Assembly (NCBI GenBank): GCA_023423045.1
Contig: JAFAGA010000059.1
Coordinates: forward strand, 122,384 to 186,383
DNA length: 64,000 bases
DNA from: Bacillota bacterium
GTDB taxonomy: Bacteria > Bacillota > Clostridia > Lachnospirales > Lachnospiraceae
Direction of reading: 5' to 3'
Part shown: positions 60,868-64,000 of the stretch, piece by piece
Layout of the letters: each line of letters starts with the position of its first letter
How positions within the stretch are numbered: position 1 is the stretch's first letter
Made by a program: the position numbers and the translations under genes
Notes under the pieces: model-generated
Databases searched by the model: none
What the model was told of the DNA's origin: nothing
The model's input: the letters and a program-made list of their open reading frames with translations, nothing else

Positions 60868-61701
60868 TCAGCCTTTCACACTGCCGCTGGTCATACCTTC
60901 AATAAACTTACGGCTAAAGAGAAGATAGAGAATAATAATCGGTGCAATTGTAATTACACTGGCCGTATAGATTCTCGCCATATTGGAGCCATACTGACCT
61001 GTAAATTTGACAAATCTTGTGGCTACGGTTTTCAGCCCCTCTGTCGTTATGAATGTATTAGACCATAAAAATTCATTCCATACACTAACCAATACTAAAA
61101 GTGCTACTGTCAAAAACATAGGCTTCGCTATGGGAAGCGTAATTCGCCATAAGGACTGGATTTCATTGCATCCGTCAATCTTAGCGGCCTCTTCCAATTC
61201 CCTCGGAATACCCGCCAGGAAGGTCCGAAGCAGCAGCATATTGAAGGGAAGCTGCATCGCCGTATATACAATAATCAAGCTCAGATGGGTGTCTACCAGT
61301 CCAAGCTTATTCATCAAAAAATAATTTGGTACAATATATAAAAATCCAGGCAGTGATATCGCCACAAAGAAGTATGCCGTAAAAAATCCCTTCAATTTAA
61401 AATCCAGCTTGGAAAGGGCATAGGAGCCCAATCCTACCAAAATCAGCACAAGCAGAATTACTATTGCCGCAATCAAGAAGGTATTGCAATATGCCGCGAA
61501 ATATCCCCCCATTTTCCACGTATCCACGTAGTTATTTGTCCATTCTTTGGGAAGTCCGAGAGGCATTGTTTTTACTTCCCGGTCCGTCCGCCAGGAATTC
61601 AATAAGACCTGAATTAACGGAAATGAAGCGAACATTGCCATGCCAAATAAAAATACATATTTTATGATATCAAATATGGTTTTTTTAGCTCTATTAATCA
61701 T
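60868..61701 (-). CDS. ABC sugar transporter permease, MalG/AraQ type
   Basis: 277 residues with six hydrophobic segments, the EEAAKIDGCNEIQSLWRITL docking loop near residue 180 and the C-terminal end FIEGMTSGSVKG typical of the CUT1 second permease. I chose ATG 61701 (MINRAKKTIF) with GGAGGAATGGAGG upstream. It overlaps the first permease by 8 bp. It belongs to the third sugar importer of this window. Confidence 0.9.
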   Translation of the reverse strand: MINRAKKTIFDIIKYVFLFGMAMFASFPLIQVLLNSWRTDREVKTMPLGLPKEWTNNYVDTWKMGGYFAAYCNTFLIAAIVILLVLILVGLGSYALSKLDFKLKGFFTAYFFVAISLPGFLYIVPNYFLMNKLGLVDTHLSLIIVYTAMQLPFNMLLLRTFLAGIPRELEEAAKIDGCNEIQSLWRITLPIAKPMFLTVALLVLVSVWNEFLWSNTFITTEGLKTVATRFVKFTGQYGSNMARIYTASVITIAPIIILYLLFSRKFIEGMTSGSVKG

Positions 61702-62581
61702 CCTCCATTCCTCCCTTTTTACTGACATACTTCTGTACAAAATACAATATAATGCAAATGCCGCTTTGAATTACACATAGTGCATTGGCATATCCTGCAC
61801 GGTATTTTGAAAACGCATTTTTGTAAATCCAGGTAGACATGATTTCTGTTGAATTGGCAGGGCCGCCGTTTGTCATGATGTAAACATAATCAAAGGTCAG
61901 GAATGACCACATGATAGTCATAATAAGCACAAAGGCAATTGTCTGTTTAATCCCCGGAATAGATACGTGAAGCAATTCCTGCAGCCTAGTCGCGCCGTCA
62001 ACCCGTGCCGCTTCATACAGCGACGGATCCACCTGCTGAAGCGCGCCCAAAAACAGCACCATGATAAATCCCCACCAGTGCCAGTTATCAACAAAAGCAA
62101 CGGAGAATAGTGCAATTTTAGGATTGCCCAGCCATAGTACATCCGCCAGCTTATGAAAACCAAGCTTATCAAATATTGTATTGAGTCCATAGTACGGATT
62201 CATATAGGCCGTCCAGATCTTTCCCGCAACTGCTGCCGAAATAACATAGGGTATGAAGTAAACTGTCCTCAAAAACATCTGGCAATGTCTCACGCGGCTG
62301 ACCAGTATTGCCACTGTAAAGCCCAGAATAAGCGGTACCGTGATAAAAACAGCCAGCCATTGCAGATTATGTATTACCGCCATTTTAACGATGGGATCAT
62401 TGCCGAATATTTCCCTGAAATTGTCTAGTCCAATAAACTTTGCTCCCCCCATACCGTTCCAATCAAATAAGGACATGACCAATGTACTTAGTGACGGCCC
62501 CGTAACAACGCAAACATGAACAACAAATGCCGGTAATATGAAGTAATAAGGAATCGTATTCCTTCTCTGTTTTGTGTTCAT
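61694..62581 (-). CDS. ABC sugar transporter permease, MalF/UgpA type
   Basis: 295 residues, six hydrophobic segments, docking loop YEAARVDGATRLQELLHVSI near residue 195. ATG 62581 has AAGGAAGAGGTGG upstream. It follows the binding-protein gene after a hairpin (62667-62699). As in the other two loci there is no ATPase gene. The substrate is probably a glycoside processed by the ADP-ribosylglycohydrolase-family enzymes. Confidence 0.9.
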   Translation of the reverse strand: MNTKQRRNTIPYYFILPAFVVHVCVVTGPSLSTLVMSLFDWNGMGGAKFIGLDNFREIFGNDPIVKMAVIHNLQWLAVFITVPLILGFTVAILVSRVRHCQMFLRTVYFIPYVISAAVAGKIWTAYMNPYYGLNTIFDKLGFHKLADVLWLGNPKIALFSVAFVDNWHWWGFIMVLFLGALQQVDPSLYEAARVDGATRLQELLHVSIPGIKQTIAFVLIMTIMWSFLTFDYVYIMTNGGPANSTEIMSTWIYKNAFSKYRAGYANALCVIQSGICIILYFVQKYVSKKGGMEDD

Positions 62582-62666
62582 TTGATTACCACCTCTTCCT
62601 TCGCTTCTGTCAACCCAAAAAATCTTTATATCATACTCCGCTTAATGAGCCCATAACTCTTAAGTA

Positions 62667-62699
62667 GAGTGGGAACTTCCTGTATGTTAGTTCCCACTC
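62667..62699 (-). terminator. Hairpin between binding-protein and permease genes
   Basis: GAGTGGGAAC / GTTCCCACTC (10 bp) directly after the binding-protein stop codon; no U tract. Placed like the hairpin at 16026-16080. Confidence 0.65.
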
Positions 62700-62707
62700 C
62701 ATAGGAA

Positions 62708-63967
62708 TTACGGAATCGCTGGTGTCGATCCTTCCGCTATTGCTGCATCAATTGATTCCTGTGCCTTATTCAAGTAGTCTTCCACCGTCAGAGAGCCCAA
62801 AAATAACGCATCTGTGTTTTCATTCATATAAACACGAGTATCGGAAGGGAAGAATGTCCAGGAGCAATATCCAATTCTGTTTTCCTTCTGTGCTCTGTCA
62901 AGTACTTCATACATGAAAAGAAGTTTTTCATCCATATCCTCTAATTTTGCTAAATCAAAATCATCCAGGGGATAAGGTTGATAATTTGCTTCTGTAATTG
63001 ATAGATAATGTCTGTCTTTGCTTGTAAATAAGTAATTAAGAATTTCTGCCGCAAGATCCTGATTTTTGCTGCTTGCATTGATTGCATATCCGCCGCCTGT
63101 TGCAAATGGCAGTATCTGCCCTACCCCTTCACGAAGCTCAGGAACCATCTCTGCCTGCCAATTGCAATCGGGATAAGTCACCAATAGCTGACCGGATGCC
63201 CAAGTACCGTTAATCATCATTCCAGCTCTGCCCTCTGCAAAAAAAGCCATCATATCCTCATTTGTGATAGACTGGGATGCGTTATCTCCTATATAACCGA
63301 TTTTCCACCAATCCACCATTTGATTCATTGCTTCCACCATAGAAGGATCACTAAATTTAATATTGCCTTCCAGGGCTTTCTTAAGATTATCAGGACCTGC
63401 ATTACAGCTTAAAAATGTAGAATACAGCCAGTCAACAGCGCCTTGGTAATTAGAGTTACCAAAGGAAATCGGAATAATATCCTTATCCTGCATATTTTTC
63501 ATTAATGTTTCAAGCTCTGCTGCATTCTTCGGAATAGTCCAGCCATTTGCATTCATGACATCCATATTGTAATACATTACCATTCCTTCAAAGGAAGTTG
63601 GAAGTGAGTATAATTTTTCTTTATAAAAACAACTATTGTATGCCCATTCATAAAACATATCTTTCCAACCGTATTGATCCGCGTATTTACCCAAATCCAT
63701 AACCCGGTCTGCTTTTGCATATTCTGCCACATCCGTCGGTCCGTCCAAATCCAGAATGTCAGGACCTCCCCCTCCGGCAACTTCTACCTGCAAGCTCTGT
63801 CTGTCATTGTACATTTTGATTTCGATATCAATATCCGGAAAAGCTTCTTTTAACGGCTTGTCAATATATGTTTCCTTGAGTTTCCGTAGATTTATCCACA
63901 GAGTCTCGGATTCATAACTCTCTTTATAAACAACTTTCAAATAATGCCCTAAATATAAGGAATCCAC
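62708..63967 (-). CDS. Sugar ABC solute-binding protein, signal peptide missing in window
   Basis: Family 1 binding protein. The visible frame has 419 residues from GTG 63967. The body is normal (VAGGGGPDILDLDGP, GRAGMMINGTWASGQL, FATGGGYAINASSKNQDLAA). However, the N terminus DSLYLGHYLKVVYKESYESE has no hydrophobic signal or lipobox, and an in-frame TAG at 63997-63995 closes the frame just inside the window. Either the export signal lies in another frame beyond the edge (frameshift) or the gene is truncated. The start I give is only the first available codon, with AAAAAGGA almost touching it. First gene of the operon that leads to the permeases and hydrolases. Confidence 0.75.
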   Translation of the reverse strand: MDSLYLGHYLKVVYKESYESETLWINLRKLKETYIDKPLKEAFPDIDIEIKMYNDRQSLQVEVAGGGGPDILDLDGPTDVAEYAKADRVMDLGKYADQYGWKDMFYEWAYNSCFYKEKLYSLPTSFEGMVMYYNMDVMNANGWTIPKNAAELETLMKNMQDKDIIPISFGNSNYQGAVDWLYSTFLSCNAGPDNLKKALEGNIKFSDPSMVEAMNQMVDWWKIGYIGDNASQSITNEDMMAFFAEGRAGMMINGTWASGQLLVTYPDCNWQAEMVPELREGVGQILPFATGGGYAINASSKNQDLAAEILNYLFTSKDRHYLSITEANYQPYPLDDFDLAKLEDMDEKLLFMYEVLDRAQKENRIGYCSWTFFPSDTRVYMNENTDALFLGSLTVEDYLNKAQESIDAAIAEGSTPAIP

Positions 63968-64000
63968 TTCCTTTTTGTAGTAGAATAATGGTGTCTAAGC

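Overview
The window looks like a chromosome segment of a gut-type anaerobic Firmicute, most likely a Lachnospiraceae-like Clostridia. The evidence is indirect: CUT1 sugar ABC systems of the LplB/YtcP type with no ATPase gene of their own, AraC and PocR regulators beside glycoside hydrolases, an XpaC/TelA pair, a tRNA-Leu with an AAG anticodon, strong GGAGG ribosome binding sites and intermediate GC. The genus cannot be fixed from the sequence alone.

Layout. (1) 1-11.2 kb: a sugar locus built around a divergent promoter region. A GH3 beta-glucosidase (cut by the left edge) and a GH94 phosphorylase face an ABC importer (two permeases and a lipoprotein), a LacI regulator and an EEP-family phosphohydrolase. 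Two LacI-type operators sit just downstream of two good sigma-A promoters. The gene content resembles beta-1,2-glucan (sophoro-oligosaccharide) loci. (2) 11.3-20.2 kb: an alpha-L-rhamnosidase (GH78) operon with its own ABC importer and two paralogous AraC regulators. (3) 20.2-34.5 kb: housekeeping and accessory genes: CapA-like protein, TPR-GGDEF protein, TelA and XpaC, cupin, GNAT, PIG-L deacetylase with a GPH-type sugar symporter, tRNA-Ala, an MFS protein, and an FAD oxidoreductase divergent from a PocR-AraC regulator. (4) 34.56-56.34 kb: an island inserted in the anticodon loop of tRNA-Leu and flanked by a 39-bp direct repeat. It holds a decayed tyrosine integrase, a LysM-GH18 protein that has lost its catalytic residues, a two-component system controlling an ABC/PLDc_N/CPBP/serine-hydrolase/MBL cargo through twin promoters, and a mobile-element module ending in a large serine recombinase. 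Several genes here are frameshifted. (5) 56.4-64 kb: an operon with two ADP-ribosylglycohydrolase-family enzymes, a PfkB sugar kinase and a MalFG-type ABC importer, plus an eight-unit 17-bp tandem repeat in front of the kinase.

How the parts work together. Regions 1, 2 and 5 follow one plan: extracellular capture of an oligosaccharide or glycoside, import, then cytosolic cleavage (phosphorolysis plus hydrolysis, rhamnosidase, or ADP-ribosylglycohydrolase-fold hydrolase plus kinase). None encodes an ABC ATPase, so a shared MsmX-type ATPase elsewhere is expected. In regions 2 and 5 a hairpin follows the binding-protein gene, and in region 1 a terminator does, a pattern that can keep binding protein above permease. 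The island is a composite mobile segment. Its cargo looks like an envelope or peptide stress module, while its own mobility genes are partly broken.

The main points for a second look are the tRNA-Leu split with promoter exchange, the twin response-regulator promoters, the 17-bp repeat array with a Shine-Dalgarno-like core, the ADP-ribosylglycohydrolase/PfkB operon, and a dispersed hairpin-rich repeat of about 91 bp.
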